64,000 bases of DNA from Ampelomyces quisqualis (GCA_018398575.1 JAGTXZ010000024.1:1302001-1366000); one strand, 5' to 3'; shown: positions 10,838 through 22,727, numbered from the stretch's first letter. Notes: generated by a model not told the origin, from the letters alone. Numbers and translations are program-made.

Positions 10838-11338
10838 ATGTTCAAGATGAGAAGCGACAAGAAACAAGTCATCTTAGCAGTAGTCCCAGCAGTAGCCGTA
10901 GCTTTACTTCTAATCTGCACTTCCATCGCCATAATACGAAAACTTCGATGCTCTTCACAGCGCAGCCTGCTTCCCATGGCACAAAAGCCTCCAGCAAGCT
11001 TCACTCAAAACCACCTCAACACCTTACGTAGCTGGGAGAAGCCAGCAGCCATAACCCCAGAGAATAGTACTTGGTCTAGTTACAATACTGATCCCGGCCA
11101 CATTACCCTTCTTGTTCAACCTGTTGCTTCACATCAGCCTCAGCGCCTAGCTAAAGGCGCTTGGCAGCAGTTCAAGGAGAAGCAACAGCAGCGCGCAATG
11201 CAGACCCATGCGACTAATAAGCCCTTAGAGAAGTGGCATCTTCAGCCAAAGGGGCCTCTATATTGGAGGGAGGTGGGAAGGGAGATGCAGGCCAGGAAGA
11301 CGTGGTGGGAGAAGACGAAGGATCGGGTGGGACTGTAG
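10838..11338 (+). CDS. Small single-pass membrane protein
   Basis: 166 residues from the ATG at 10838 (MFKMRSDKKQ). One membrane span lies at about 11-33 and is flanked by KK on the N side and RK on the C side. A polar tail rich in Gln, Lys and Trp follows (for example KEKQQQRAMQ and TWWEKTKDRVGL at the end). There is no signal peptide before the span, so it would insert as a signal-anchor protein. No family is recognised. It has a layout like the genes at 4959, 12826 and 15727, but I could not align them. Confidence 0.55.
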   Translation: MFKMRSDKKQVILAVVPAVAVALLLICTSIAIIRKLRCSSQRSLLPMAQKPPASFTQNHLNTLRSWEKPAAITPENSTWSSYNTDPGHITLLVQPVASHQPQRLAKGAWQQFKEKQQQRAMQTHATNKPLEKWHLQPKGPLYWREVGREMQARKTWWEKTKDRVGL

Positions 11339-12825
11339 AGACCACCTTGCGAACACAACTTGGCGTTGAGTACATAGCTGCTAAATTAATCATAACTTTT
11401 TATTGGGTTCATCCAGCGATCCTTTTGGTGCCAAAGGAATGTTATTCTTTCAGTGTAAGTGTAGCGGGCGACCGCTACTATGCGAGGGACTGCGCTACCA
11501 TAGTGTGAAAGGAGACAGGCGTTCCAGGAATCAACCAAATAAGCACCCTCACGGCAAGAAAATTTAACCTCCCTTCTTCTCTACCTGAAGCCCTAGCTCC
11601 TTTGAATTATTTTTGCCTATGCATACGGCGTCTACCCAAAGAACATGGTCTTCATCTTGCGAATGTAGATGCTGAAGAGCGGAGTATAGATTTTCCTTCA
11701 CAAGGTGATTCAAACCACCTACCTGCATAGAGGCGCATTTGTCTGTGCCTCCCCAAAGGCTACCTTCAGTTGCGTTCTATTCCCCCAATTTTCGTCTTGA
11801 CCACCATGAGCAAGGCTGATATAATGTACCGCATTTCCTAGATTCGACATGATCTTATCATCGTTCTATTCTGGCCTGTTATTCTACGCCTGTTGACCAG
11901 TGACAGGCACACGAGCACAGGTTGTAGGGAATATACACTATTTGGCAACAGACCCTTCTTCAATCTAGGAGTTCAGGCATGAATCAGCCAGCACCTTAGA
12001 TAAGAACATTGCAGATACGATAACGTATGACAAAATCTGCAGCCCTGTACACTCCCATTTTGAAATCAGAAAACGAGTTTTATATCTTCGGTCCACCCTC
12101 ACACGAGCACTTTACAGAGTGTAAGATGTTCCACAATGAGATATGTGGTCCGAAAACGCTCAGGGAGAAATTTTCTACGTGACTTCATGGTTTGAATGAC
12201 ACGGAGCCAGCTACCAAATCATTTCTATGGCTGTGTATCTGGTGCAAGAAGCTGCTGTGACAATAGACGGGTGACAAGCCCAACATCAAAGAATAAGCGC
12301 GATCACCGCGGAAGGTGGACATATCATGTAGTCCGGCTCAGGCACATCCATTCAGAGACCAAAGCTATCACTCCCTACAATAATAGCCATCACGTACATT
12401 TTGTTTTTGGAATTACTTGAAGTTGCGCTTCTTGCCCGGCTGATTTGCTGGGGGCTATCTGAGACAAAGACATTGGATGTCATGACTTTCCCAATACTAA
12501 AAGAAGGCTTGGACAGAAGCAAAACATGGAACGAGAGACCGATACGAAAATTGACACGAAAGACAATGTAGCATAGAGCACGGACAACCATCCAAAGGTA
12601 ATCAATCGGAGGACATTGTGAATAGGGATCTATACTTTGTATTAGTATCACAGATTACGTAGCCTACACTTCCGACTCTAACGTCTACTCGAGCATTGTA
12701 ACAACATTATCGCTACCTCCACTATACAAAGCTGAACGTATTAATCCTTACCCAAATCTATCTCTCAACCCTCTTTTCCGAATCTTAGTTCCACAAACAC
12801 TTACACACACAGCTTGACATACAGT
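11339..12825. other. Intergenic, nothing recognised
   Basis: About 1.5 kb between two co-oriented small membrane protein genes. Only short unrelated frames occur on either strand. No repeat, tRNA-like or transposon signature was seen. Confidence 0.45.
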
Positions 12826-13470
12826 ATGTACATCACCCCTCAAATCTTACCACCTGTTGACATCATGTTATCAACCAAGAACCAAACCGGCATCATCGTC
12901 GTCTGCATCGCTGCTGCCGTCACTATCAGCGTCTGCATCTGCATCATCATCGTCTTTAAAAGCAACCTCCCATTCACATTCTCGCGCCGCAAGACCCCTA
13001 CCAGCCTATTCGATGCAGCAAACGACCTAGAACAGGACGTCATCGAGGGCATGTACAAAAAGTACAGCAAACTATACGTCGCTCCAGACAAGCAGCCTAC
13101 AGTCGCCGCACTAGATATCATGACGCGCATAGTGATTTGTTCCTGTTTGCCCCGTAGCGCCAAGATGGCGACGAGCGAGAAAAGAACGGGGCCTACGCCT
13201 CATGTTTCGATGAAGCTACAAGATTTGAAAAGCAATGTGTCGTCGTCGTCCGTTGTAGCTGGCGAGCTAGCACCGCAGAAGGAGCGATGCTGTTTCGACG
13301 AGCGCGATGCAAGGCATGGTTCCAAGGCAGAGCGGATTCGCGCAGGGCAGTGGGAAAATGTGGCGAAGGAGAGCATTAGGAGTGAGGATGGAGACATGAT
13401 GCTTGATCCCATGTCGTTTAGTTTCGGGTCGGGAAGGAGTATAGCAGAGTTGTATAGGAAGCAGTGGTAG
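12826..13470 (+). CDS. Small single-pass membrane protein, Cys-containing
   Basis: 214 residues from the ATG at 12826, or 201 from the ATG at 12865 (MLSTKNQTG). The membrane span, at about residues 9-31 of the shorter form, is unusual in carrying several Cys among Ile/Val (VCICIIIV). A basic SRRK motif follows. The tail contains an acidic FDAANDLEQDVIEGMYKKYS helix, another Cys pair (RCCFDERD) and a C-terminal GSGRSIAELYRKQW. A Cys-rich span with a flanking basic patch is compatible with palmitoylation; this is inference. No family is recognised. Confidence 0.55.
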   Translation: MYITPQILPPVDIMLSTKNQTGIIVVCIAAAVTISVCICIIIVFKSNLPFTFSRRKTPTSLFDAANDLEQDVIEGMYKKYSKLYVAPDKQPTVAALDIMTRIVICSCLPRSAKMATSEKRTGPTPHVSMKLQDLKSNVSSSSVVAGELAPQKERCCFDERDARHGSKAERIRAGQWENVAKESIRSEDGDMMLDPMSFSFGSGRSIAELYRKQW

Positions 13471-14259
13471 GATGAGACGGCTGGTTCCGTCTGTGTTATT
13501 TCGGAATCTAATATTTGTTTAAGGTAATTGAAGGAGTTTTCTCAGAGAACGTTATCACGTTGATTACCGTGGGTACGATGTTCAGACTTGCTAACAATTC
13601 AGTCAAGCCTTCATCGCAAAGCGAGTTACTACCCTGTTGAGGTAAGACCCTGAGCCTATGCAGGTAACTGTTAGACCAAAACAAGTAATCGATCAAGTCA
13701 AGGCTCACTTTCGAGCCCCACTTGATTGATCGTTGGCAAGTTTGGCTAAGTTCACTGTAGAAACTGACTAACAACAAATTTTGTTAAGCTCTATATATTT
13801 TAGCGGATTTACAACCCTGTCAATAAACAAGTGAACGTGCGATAGTTGTTGGGGAAAAGAGGGCGAGGTTACTTTGATGATGTACAACGTGGATGTTGGG
13901 ACGATGCAGTCGTTCTAGCGACAAGAGGTAACGCGAGTGAGTATTTGTGCTGCACGAGGAGATGCCGGCGCCTGTCGTGTCGATTGACCAGAGGCATTTG
14001 CCACAGGGAGCAAATGCTTGACGGTTGTAGATGACCACACAGTGCGCCACAGTATTGGGTCAAGAACTCGAGGTGATGGAATCGACCGTGCGGCAAGCAG
14101 TCTTGTTCAAATTCTTTCGTGGTGGACCTCGACATGTGATCAAAAAATGTGGTATCCAGATAGATATCATTCGAGTGCCAAGATACACGACAACAAACTA
14201 GCTCAGACTTACTCCGGGGTATACATAAGCCTCCAGCCAAACGCCGTTCTTCGCTCGCA
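13471..14259. other. Intergenic, nothing recognised
   Basis: About 790 bp between convergent gene ends. Long frames extending from the macrodomain gene's 3' exon into this stretch (on both strands) are shadows of its acidic tail coding sequence. Confidence 0.45.
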
Positions 14260-15264
14260 TCAAACCATTTCGGACTTGGGTTTATCCTCTGTGGCGTCTT
14301 CTTTTTCGACCACCACAAAGTCATCGTCTGTGTCCTCTGTCTTTTGCTTTTTGGTCGACGGCTGCTCGACATCTTCAACATCCTTAGGATCCTCCGTCGG
14401 CGCATCGGGAAGCTGTGAGAGCATTTCGCTTGGTTCGGTCGAGGTCCCGGGCTCTTCGACGGATGCATCGTCAGTGTCTGCTGGCGGGAAAAATAGACTA
14501 GAAGGCTATCAGCGCTATGATGCGGGCAGTTGTGGGCGTGCTTACGGTATGTTCTCGAAATAGGCAGCTTCGTCCTTCTCGAGGAAATTGCAGAAGATGA
14601 CACGGTCCAGCTTGTCCGCCCGCTCTTCCCCGAGAAACTGGCGGACAGTTTCTATTGCGACCAGACTGGCCTCGCCACTCGGGTAGCCATACACGCCCGT
14701 GCTCAACGCCGAGAATGCAATGCTCCGGCAGTTGTTGTCCACGGCCAGCTGCAGGCTGGTCCGGTAGCAGCCCGCCAGAAGCTCGGCAGCGGTGGTCTTG
14801 CCCTCTTTCCAGTATATTGGGCCGACTGCGTGTATGACCTTCCTGCTCGGGAGCTCGTAGCCGTCGGTTATCTTGGCGCCGCCAGTCTCACAGCCATTGA
14901 GCGTCTCGCACTCGTCGTATAGCCTGGGGCCAGCGGCGCGGTGTATTGCGCCGTCCACGCCGCCTCCGCCGAGCAGGGAGTTGTTGGCGGCATTGACGAT
15001 CGAGTCGACGGCGAGTTTTGTAATGTCCTGGCGGATGACGCTGATCTTGTTATTCAGCGCAGAGGAGGGCTTGTAGGCGGGCTCGTCATCGCTAGGCAGC
15101 ACTGTCTTGTCCTTGTACAGCGCCGAGAGCGTGGGCATGTCGTCGAGAGTTACAGCCATGGTGCGCGGTCGGGTGGGTGACGGCGGCGAGGTGGATATGG
15201 GCTTCGCGAGGTAGTAAGCGCTGGACATGAGGCGAGCTGGTAGCGGGGTGAGCACACGGAGCAT
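14260..15264 (-). CDS. Macrodomain ADP-ribose hydrolase, MacroD type
   Basis: Two exons, 15264-14546 and 14497-14260, give 318 residues. The intron is 48 bp (GTAAGC to CTAG). The macrodomain spans about 75-245 with the catalytic loop NAANNSLLGGGGVDGAIH and the second loop STGVYGYPSG, the signature of MacroD-type hydrolases. These remove mono-ADP-ribose from proteins and deacetylate O-acetyl-ADP-ribose. The N-terminus (MLRVLTPLPARLMSS) is basic, hydrophobic and lacks acids, so a mitochondrial presequence is plausible, as in human MACROD1. After the domain comes a disordered acidic tail with a KKQK patch and DDDFVVVEKED. The exon 2 acceptor was chosen because it alone keeps frame (IPLFFPPADTD). 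Confidence 0.88.
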
Positions 15265-15726
15265 GTAACACCGGTAAGCTTGGGTGCAGTCGAGGTAGAG
15301 GAGCGGGAGCTGCTAGTGTTTGGTGTGGCGCGGGCCGCGTGCACGGATGGCGGGGTGGAGCTTGGGCCCTGTTCTTGTACACAAGCGGCCTAGCGCCAAT
15401 ACCTTTCCTTTCCCGGTGTAGTGCCGCGGTGCTTTGCCATCGGCTTATGGAGGAATTCACAAGGAAGTGTAGAAACATGGGGGCACACCCAAAAAAAGCT
15501 GGTGTACTGGCAATTCGTCTTCACGACGAAAGATGGATATTTGATATCGTTGATGGGATAGCCATCGAAACATGGGTGTGGTGATTTTTACAAAACAAGT
15601 AATTCCTAGCTCCGTATGGCAAGGCATTATTGATAAACTATGTGCTCACTATCAAATATACAACATGGTGAACTTTGAATCGCATGCCGAATGCAATGCT
15701 ACACAACGCAGGATAACATAGACATC
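15265..15726. other. Intergenic, nothing recognised
   Basis: About 460 bp between the macrodomain gene start and the 3' end of the next minus-strand gene. It should hold the macrodomain promoter. No specific sites identified. Confidence 0.45.
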
Positions 15727-16410
15727 CTATCCCCGCCTCAGGCCAGCCTCATGCGACCAATGCACCGGCTCGCAATGCGCGATCCGATCGACCGTAATCC
15801 CACGCTGACCAACAGCGTCTGCGCCGAACTGTCGCATCTTTACTGCCGGTCCCTCCAACGACGCAGCATCCGATGTGCCATTGCTACCCGGCCGGCTAGC
15901 CATCTTGGCGGCTTCCATGTCTCCAGCCTGGCCCTGGTTCCTCACATTGTTACCGCGAAATTTGCGGTAAATGCAGAAGAAGATGCAACCAAGGATAGGA
16001 ATGCCGACGAAAGAGCCCACTACGATTGCAGCGATGATCTCGTGCGTTAGAGTGTTCTTGTCATCATTATGTGTCTCATCCCACGAGTACGAGGGTGTAG
16101 GTGAGGGAGACCAGGTGGGTGTCGGCGTGATGATGACTGTCGCAACGGGAGAGGGTGTCCATGATGGCTGGGGTACGGCAGTCCATGCCGGTGCTGCTGG
16201 GGCAGAAGCTGAGGCTGACGGTGCCCAGTCCCATTGGCGGGCGACGATTGCGGCAGGTGCTTTAGAGTTTGGCATCTCGAAGCGACTACCGGTGGAGATA
16301 GCCACTTTTGTGACTGTGCTAGGCTCCAGAGATGGAGCTGGAAGTGCAGAAGCTACCATGGTCTGCAATACCAGGAGAAGCGAAAGTGCTGGCAGCGTGT
16401 TTGAAAACAT
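15727..16410 (-). CDS. Secreted-then-anchored Ser/Pro-rich single-span protein
   Basis: Intronless, 227 residues. A cleavable signal peptide covers about 1-22 (SLLLVLQTMVASALP). The luminal part, about 25-120, is low-complexity Ala/Ser/Pro/Trp/Thr (repeats such as PTPTWSPSPTPSYSW), a likely O-mannosylated stalk. One membrane span lies at about 124-147 and is followed by YRKFRGNN and an 80-residue cytosolic tail. This resembles fungal cell-wall stress sensors (Mid2/Wsc-like) in layout only; no WSC Cys domain is present. Function as a surface sensor is inference. Confidence 0.65.
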   Translation of the reverse strand: MFSNTLPALSLLLVLQTMVASALPAPSLEPSTVTKVAISTGSRFEMPNSKAPAAIVARQWDWAPSASASAPAAPAWTAVPQPSWTPSPVATVIITPTPTWSPSPTPSYSWDETHNDDKNTLTHEIIAAIVVGSFVGIPILGCIFFCIYRKFRGNNVRNQGQAGDMEAAKMASRPGSNGTSDAASLEGPAVKMRQFGADAVGQRGITVDRIAHCEPVHWSHEAGLRRG

Positions 16411-17315
16411 GGTTTAAGTGATCTGCTCCAGAAGTTGTAGTTTATCTTTCGGACTCGCGTAATGTACGTGGTGGAATGCGGCTCGCAAATAATTTCCAAA
16501 CAAGTTTGTGATTCGTGAATAGTCAAGCGTGAAAGTGTCCAGCTGATCTGTGTCGGCTTGTGTAGGATGAAACTTGTGTGAATCTCTTGATCCTCTCTGG
16601 AAGTATATAACTTGGGTTGTTGCGTAATATTTGATGTTGGGGCAACGGTTTCGTGGTATGCTCATTCCACATGCACGACGCACGTTGTTGTGTAACAACC
16701 GCGTCGGCGTCGCAACGTGTGCAACATCTTTGTTAAGAGATGACGCGAACGTTGTGCCCGTGAAGTTGACGTGGTGCATATACAATGTCTGCATGGCAGG
16801 GCATGAGGATGAGCCCGTCAGCTGCGGTTATCATGTGCAGCTCTGTGACCGTTCTCGCAATGTCTAAGTCAATGTTCGAGATTATTCAAGACTAGACAAA
16901 GCCCGGTTAGCAATTTGAAAGGACATCATTGCATTCAATGAAGCTCTGCCCCCGCATGAGCTGAATTCGTGAAAGCACGCGAGCAGTAACATATCACTCA
17001 TGACTAGTTACCGTAGTCATGTAACCAAGCGAAGCTCGTCAATGCGACCGCTTGCACACTTACATAGTACGCGTTAACTCTGGTTATGCCATATACTGCA
17101 ATGCTGTGCTTGAGATGCGACATTGTCGCGAAGCAGATGCGGGGTCCGGAACGCACGCGATACTTTACCCAATCTGGACTAGCGGTTTCTGTGAATGGTG
17201 AATGATGCAGATTTCCCGCTCATGACATTACATGTCACTACGCCGCTTATATGACTCTTTGAAAAGCTTAGCTAAGGTAGCCATTTCATACCACAATTTG
17301 ACATACCTGCAGTTC
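16411..17315. other. Intergenic, nothing recognised
   Basis: About 900 bp between divergently transcribed genes. It presumably carries promoters for the Ser/Pro-rich membrane protein (minus) and the MFS carrier (plus). No convincing coding frame or repeat. Confidence 0.45.
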
Positions 17316-18768
17316 ATGATGGCGCATAACCCGATCCCATTCCAAGAGCTCCAACATTCGAGCTTAAGCGCACCAAACGCTAGTATCAATGATGCCAATA
17401 GTCAGAACAGTCTACAAAACGAACTTGATAAGAAGAGGCTGTTAGCTCTCGTAGGCTCTGTGCTATCGCAACTTCCAATATGGGGTACGTTACGCTTGCC
17501 ACCTGCACCGGGCTTGACAAAGCTGACCATTGAAGGGTTCCCGGTTTGCCATGAGCTATGAAGTGTTGCAAGAATACTATTTTGACCATTGGACCCTTCA
17601 AGGCGGTCGCGAGCTAAGCGGAATTATCGATACAGCCTCCAATGGAGTCATGTACTTGTCAATGCCGGTCCTATTCGCCCTGTTGACTAAGCCCTGGGCT
17701 CGTTACCGCCAAAGCGCAGCAGTTGGAGGTGCCCTTATCGCATGCGCAAGTTTCATCCTGTCTTCACGGAGTCAACATGTCTGGCATCTTATTGCAACAC
17801 AAGGGGTTCTTGCCGCCCTAGGATGCGCCCTTATTTATAGTCCGTTGACCCTGTCCTTGGGTGAGTGGTACAACGCGGAAAACCGCATCTGCAATCGGGC
17901 TGTAGCATATGGCATCTGCCTATCAACCAAGAACGTTGTTGGTTCTGTGTGTCACTTCGTTTTCCGAGGACTTCTAGAACGGTACGGATTTCGGACTCCC
18001 TTGGTCATCTGGACAGCTATTATGGTTGGAACCGCCGTCCTGTCAATTTCCTTGATACAGAGGCCCCAGTCTAGCCTGACGATGGAAACACATCGCGGAC
18101 GCAAAATTTCATGGCAATTCCTCAAACACTGTATCTTCTGGATCTATAGCATCGCGACGTTGCTGCAAAGCGCTGGCTACGGCATTCCTCAGACTTACCT
18201 GAGCGAGTATGCTCGTAATGTTTCCGCTCTGTCGCCTAAGCTATCTACCTTGCTGATCACCCTCATCAACATACCAGGTATCTTCTCATCGACCTTCTTC
18301 GGGTTTCTAAGCGACAACAAGCACTTCCGACTCTCCGCACCAACTGTAACGGCAATATCTGCTCTCACTTCGGCACTAGCGGCATTTCTGTTTTGGGGAA
18401 TGGCGGCAAGAGGTGGAATCGCTTTGTCGGTACTATTTGCCCTAACTCTTGGATTCTTCGCAAGTGCCTATAGTGCCACCTGGGGTGGCGTCATGAATGA
18501 CATGGAGAAAGATGCTGCACGCAGAAATGAGGCGGTCGATAGCGGAGTGCTGTACGGCCTACTGAATGGAGCACGCGGCATCGGCTATGTCAGTGGTGGT
18601 CTGCTCAGCATACCACTGATAAAGGCGGGGAGTGCGTCATCCATGGGTGACTTCGGATATGGGACGACGTACGGTCCTCTCATCATATTCACTGGTCTTT
18701 CTTTGGCGTCCGGGGGATGGGGGTTTATTTTTAGCCCAAAGTGGAAGAATATGCTAGATCTGCGGTAG
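17316..18768 (+). CDS. MFS transporter, monocarboxylate (MCT-like) family
   Basis: Two exons, 17316-17484 and 17564-18768, encode 457 residues. The 79-bp intron (GTACGT to ATGAAG) was placed so that the first membrane helix region reads LPIWVLQEYYFDHW. This matches the fungal monocarboxylate-transporter-like pattern of a Trp/Gly followed by VFQxYY. About 50 polar residues precede it. Hydrophobic segments are consistent with 11-12 spans, and the NxxG-type loops (ENRICNRAVAYG, about 145) correspond to the mid loop of this family. Fungal members move monocarboxylates, riboflavin or secondary metabolites; the substrate is unknown. It is convergent with the quinate-type permease. The acceptor is weak, so the exon edge could shift by a few codons. 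Confidence 0.78.
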
Positions 18769-18879
18769 CTCCTTCTCCTGTAAGAATGCCGACGCATGAT
18801 ACGTCCTGGCAGCGCATCGTGGCCTACCAACCGAGGTGCGTTGAAGCAAGATGACGCTGTCGCAGTGCTTCGATAGGAG

Positions 18880-19205
18880 GTGGATAAGGAGAGCAGCATC
18901 GCAGAACACGAGTTGAAGGAAGGCGCCAAACGCGACAATCCCAAGATCAACAGCGATACACGTGCTAAGAAGAAGGCGGCTCGTTATATTCGCGATGAAG
19001 CCAAATATGCGGATGATAACAGAGCTATGAGGGCGAAGAGGAAGAGAAACGGGATTGAAAAGGCTGATAAGACCAGAGCTACAGGCGCGAAACAGAAGAA
19101 GAAGAAGCTGAAAATCGATGCGGCCGGTGGCTTCAGAGCATGTTCAAGGAAGTAGCACGCTCAAATGGTATCGATGTTGATGCACAGCTTACAGGCGATG
19201 GCTAA
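18880..19205 (+). pseudogene. Lys/Arg-rich low-complexity gene fragment
   Basis: One frame (18880-19155) encodes a very basic peptide full of KKKAARYIRDE- and KRKRNGIEK-like words without an ATG at its start. A neighbouring frame then continues with a coherent tail (WLQSMFKEVARSNGIDVDAQ) ending in TAA at 19203-19205. The change of frame near 19120 suggests a frameshift or a missed short intron. Basic arrays ending in a short helical tail occur in lineage-specific Pleosporales proteins, so this looks like the 3' relic of such a gene. Low certainty. Confidence 0.25.
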
Positions 19206-19298
19206 CCTGAGCAATGTGTATTGAACCCGCGTGTCAAAAACACCGCCAAAGAAGAGTTAGACACTTGACGACCTCGCATTTTATACTTGCCGTTATTC

Positions 19299-21077
19299 TC
19301 ACAACTTCTCAACATGTTCAATGCCAATGTTCTTTTCCTGCGCGATCCCTTTACTCCTCGTAATATCATCTTCATCATCTTCGACAAGAATCGGCTTTCC
19401 GCGTATCTGCGCCCACACTGCCTTGTGCATAGGCGTCAAGAACAGCGCGTCCATTTCCTCGAGCGAAATGCCTTTTGTCTCGGGCACGAAGAAGAAACTC
19501 CACACACCCATCGCCACCAAGATGGATGCGAAGAAGAAGTACGCGCCATACCCAAGGTCGGAAATCATGTACGGCGTGCTGCGCGCAATGATGAATGAAC
19601 CGAGCCATGTGTCAGCAGTGGTAAGCGACACGCACAGCATGCGGATATCGAGCGGGAAAATCTCAGATGCATATGTCCATGTGATACCCTGCCATGTCGC
19701 GCAGATGATGAATGCATTGAGGTACACGCACACCATGGCGAGGTAGCCCCAGCCATCGCGGTTGATGGCGCCAGAGAGAGCAGCAGTGGCGGGATCGGCT
19801 TTCATGACGTATCCTCCGATGTAGAACATAGGAATGCAGCCGAGTGCAGCGCCCCAAATGAGACCATTGCGGCGGCCGACGCGCTCGACGACGAAGAAGG
19901 TGAAGGTGCACATGCCGATTGTTTTGGCGATGCCGTAGAAGCCCGTGGAGAAGAGCTTGGTGGATGTTCCTGTGATGCCGAGAGTCTCGAAGATACGGGG
20001 AGCGTAGTATGTAATGATGTTGACCTGGGACGATGTTAGTGAAGCTTTGTCTACTAGAAGCGGTGGACGTACTCCGGTAAACGACTGCAAGAACATGAGC
20101 GCAAGACCAATCGCCATGCGGTTGCGCACGCCCTTCTGGAAAAGCTTCATGAACTGTGCCTTCTTGCTCATATGATTCGTACTGCGCTCTTCAACCTGTC
20201 GACGGATCTCGCTCATTTCGTGCTGAATGTACGTGTGATTCCTGTCCAGGCCACGAATCTTGGTCAAGATAGCCTCCGCGCCATCGAAATCGTCGCCGCG
20301 AGCCTTCCAGCGCGGACTTTCCGGGCACCATGCAACGCCGAGGAGCAGGAGTAGACCGGGAATCAGCTGGATAGCAAGAGGGATGATCCACTGCGACTGG
20401 CTTTCGACGCTGATGGTGCGGTCGCAGGCGTAGTTGATCCAGAAGCCCAACATACCACCACCCTGAGACGCGATTTCGAAGATGCCGATGAGACGACCTC
20501 TTATGGAAGGTGGTGCGGTTTCGGAGATGTAGACTGGTACGACCATGGAAGATGCGCCGATGCCCAAGCCAGCAACAGCTCGGCCACCATAAATCATGTC
20601 GAGAGATCCTCGTGAAGCAGTCATCAGGGTACCACCAAGAAGGAAGACAGAAGAGGCGATGATCATGGTCTTTTTGCGACCGATCTTTTCAGCGAAAGGG
20701 AAGGCGAATAGAGCACCGAAGAAGCAGCCGGCCTATGCAATGTCAGTCAACAAGTAGCCACAGCAAATTTCAGAATCTGATGCTAACCTGGAAGGTTGAC
20801 ACGATATTTCCCTGCGTAGTATCACGGACAGTCTTGACCATATTCGCCGTACCGAAGTCTCGTTGGAAAGAATTGAGCGCCATCGTTCCACCGATAACAG
20901 CGGTATCGTAACCCACTGAAACCATACATTAGCCCCGCAAATCCTCATCCCATTCGAATAACAACACATACTAGCCAAAGCCGACATGCTCGCAATCAGC
21001 GCAATGAGATGAATCCTCCAATTCCGCACCTCGGGCGGATCCAGCGTGCCCGTTGCATGCGTACTAAAGCAACCCAT
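19299..21077 (-). CDS. MFS sugar porter, quinate permease-like
   Basis: Four exons, 21077-20972, 20915-20788, 20732-20073 and 20024-19299, give 539 residues. Introns are 56, 54 and 48 bp; the 48-bp one is in frame and easily mistaken for coding. Family motifs are all present: MGYDTAVIGGT at the end of helix 1, GRKKT, GRAVAGLGIGASS, PESPRW at about 200, QSFTG|VNIITYYAP across intron 3, and PETKGISLEEMD near the C-terminus. Twelve spans are expected. It groups by eye with quinate/hexose:proton symporters (QutD/QA-Y type). No other quinate genes lie nearby, so quinate is only the family default. It is plasma-membrane located by inference. Confidence 0.85.
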
Positions 21078-22727
21078 CTTGCCAATCTTTCTTGCTCTTG
21101 ACAAATATATTCGAAGAGAAGAGAGGCGTGAAAGGGTAGTGAAAGGGATCTTCGCCGATACCTCCAATGTACCAGCTACCTACTACGACTCTTATACCAA
21201 AGCAGCTCACACTGTGACTACACAGTCACGCACACCGGAGCCAAATTTCAACGCCGTGCTGGCATCGGCGGAAACACCGATACTACCATGCGGCTGCACT
21301 CGTCCTGTCCACGCGAGCATCCCGATGTTGTGCCGCAGCGGTTTAACCTCCAGGTTAGGATAGTTGGCGGGCAATCTGGGGTAGAGTTGGCTTGGCAGCT
21401 GACTTGGTGTGAGCTTGGCGCCGTGTGATAGGAAGGGAGATGGTGAAGGTTGCAAAAGGTAGCTTGGCGAATCCACCGTGGGGTGACAGCCGAGTGCGGG
21501 GTAAAGGCGCAAGCACCGATCGTGGGCTGGACGGGCTGGGTTGAGGACAGTTGAGGTGCAGAGAATTTGTATGCACGATCTATTCTGTACTTTTGTGGTT
21601 TCCATGAGTATACAACGGAGAAGGACAAGCTTCGAGCGTATGAGATCTCTCTTACAGAGTTGACTGCAAGTAGTCCTACCTATGCCATGGATTCCACAAT
21701 CCAAACGAGATCTACCACTTTCTAGATAATACGAATGAATTTCTCGAACTCCAGTACGCCACCTGAACATCAGGCCACGAACCATGTTTGCCTCGTCTCG
21801 AGGAATTTGGACCGCCACTGGCAATCCGTTGGACACCTTTGCTGCCCTGCATGCGGGTTCCCCGGGCGCGAGCCTCGGTTGAATGCACCGACGAGCCACA
21901 CGCGGTCAAGTTAACATGAGACGTTTTGTTCTATACAAAAGTTATGCTCATTTAGAGTCCTAGACATCCTTAGTTGACGTTCCCAACGCATCTACCATAT
22001 TACCTTACGTCCACCTCTCTCCATTCAGTCGTTGCATCCAACGCACAAAGTCTTTCCTGGCGACTCCTGAAATCAATTCTTTCGCAAACTCGATCTTCAT
22101 ACGATAACTTGCCTGTGGGAGGCGTACAAGTACCGGGAAGATGGGAATCACATGGCGTTGGAAGTTTGCAAGCTCTCGTTCAGAGTCCCGCATAGCCTGG
22201 TGAAATGTTACAAGTAGCTGTATACGAGTTCCTTTTGATAAAGCGGAAGAGGCCCTCCAGACAAGCAACATTCGATTCTGCTCCTACTGCACTTTTATTC
22301 CATATCGAGTGTACCTATCGAAACCAAATGACCAGCGAGAAGTGCTAAATCAAGTCGGTTGGGTCGAGACCTACACCAAAAGGATCGGTATGCAACGCGG
22401 AGCAAAGCCCATCATCAGTGGCATGAGCTGATCTATTACCAATGGTCGAAACACCAAAGGTCTTGCATCGATAGAAGCTCTCGGCTAGCTTGTGAGAAAA
22501 TTGTGACACCAAGTGCCTCATCGCGCCAGAAGGGTTCACAACCAACTGGGTTATTCCCTGTGGGTGGCGAAGCGGGAACGTGAAGTGCTTGCGTGTCAGT
22601 GAAGTAGTCGTAGCCCGTATCGACCAGATCGTGAACATGAAGTTCAGGCTGACAAGTCAGTATGATGCAGACGTCGACATTGTCCGGCACAAGATATAGG
22701 TACACCAGATCTCGAAGCTCGTGCGGG
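21078..22727. other. Intergenic, possible orphan frame only
   Basis: About 1.65 kb. A minus-strand frame at 22005-22271 (88 residues, MLLVWRASSALSK start) has mildly coding-like composition and helical character but no partner exon or domain. Other long frames here (for example 21207-21899) lack any conserved look. The SUR1-side small gene ends at 22728. Confidence 0.35.

Noticed and set aside
14018..14563. A 181-residue plus-strand frame across the macrodomain 3' exon
   Set aside because: It is the mirror of the acidic tail of the macrodomain gene (Ser-rich because the tail is Asp/Glu-rich); the opposite strand has domain and splice support.
17316..21077. A quinate utilisation cluster
   Set aside because: Only the permease-like gene is present; neighbours are an MCT-like carrier and a mannosyltransferase, and no dehydratase or quinate dehydrogenase is seen.
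21207..21899. A 230-residue minus-strand frame upstream of the quinate-like permease
   Set aside because: It has no domain, Cys/Arg/Pro-rich unbiased composition, and overlaps other open frames; it looks like chance.
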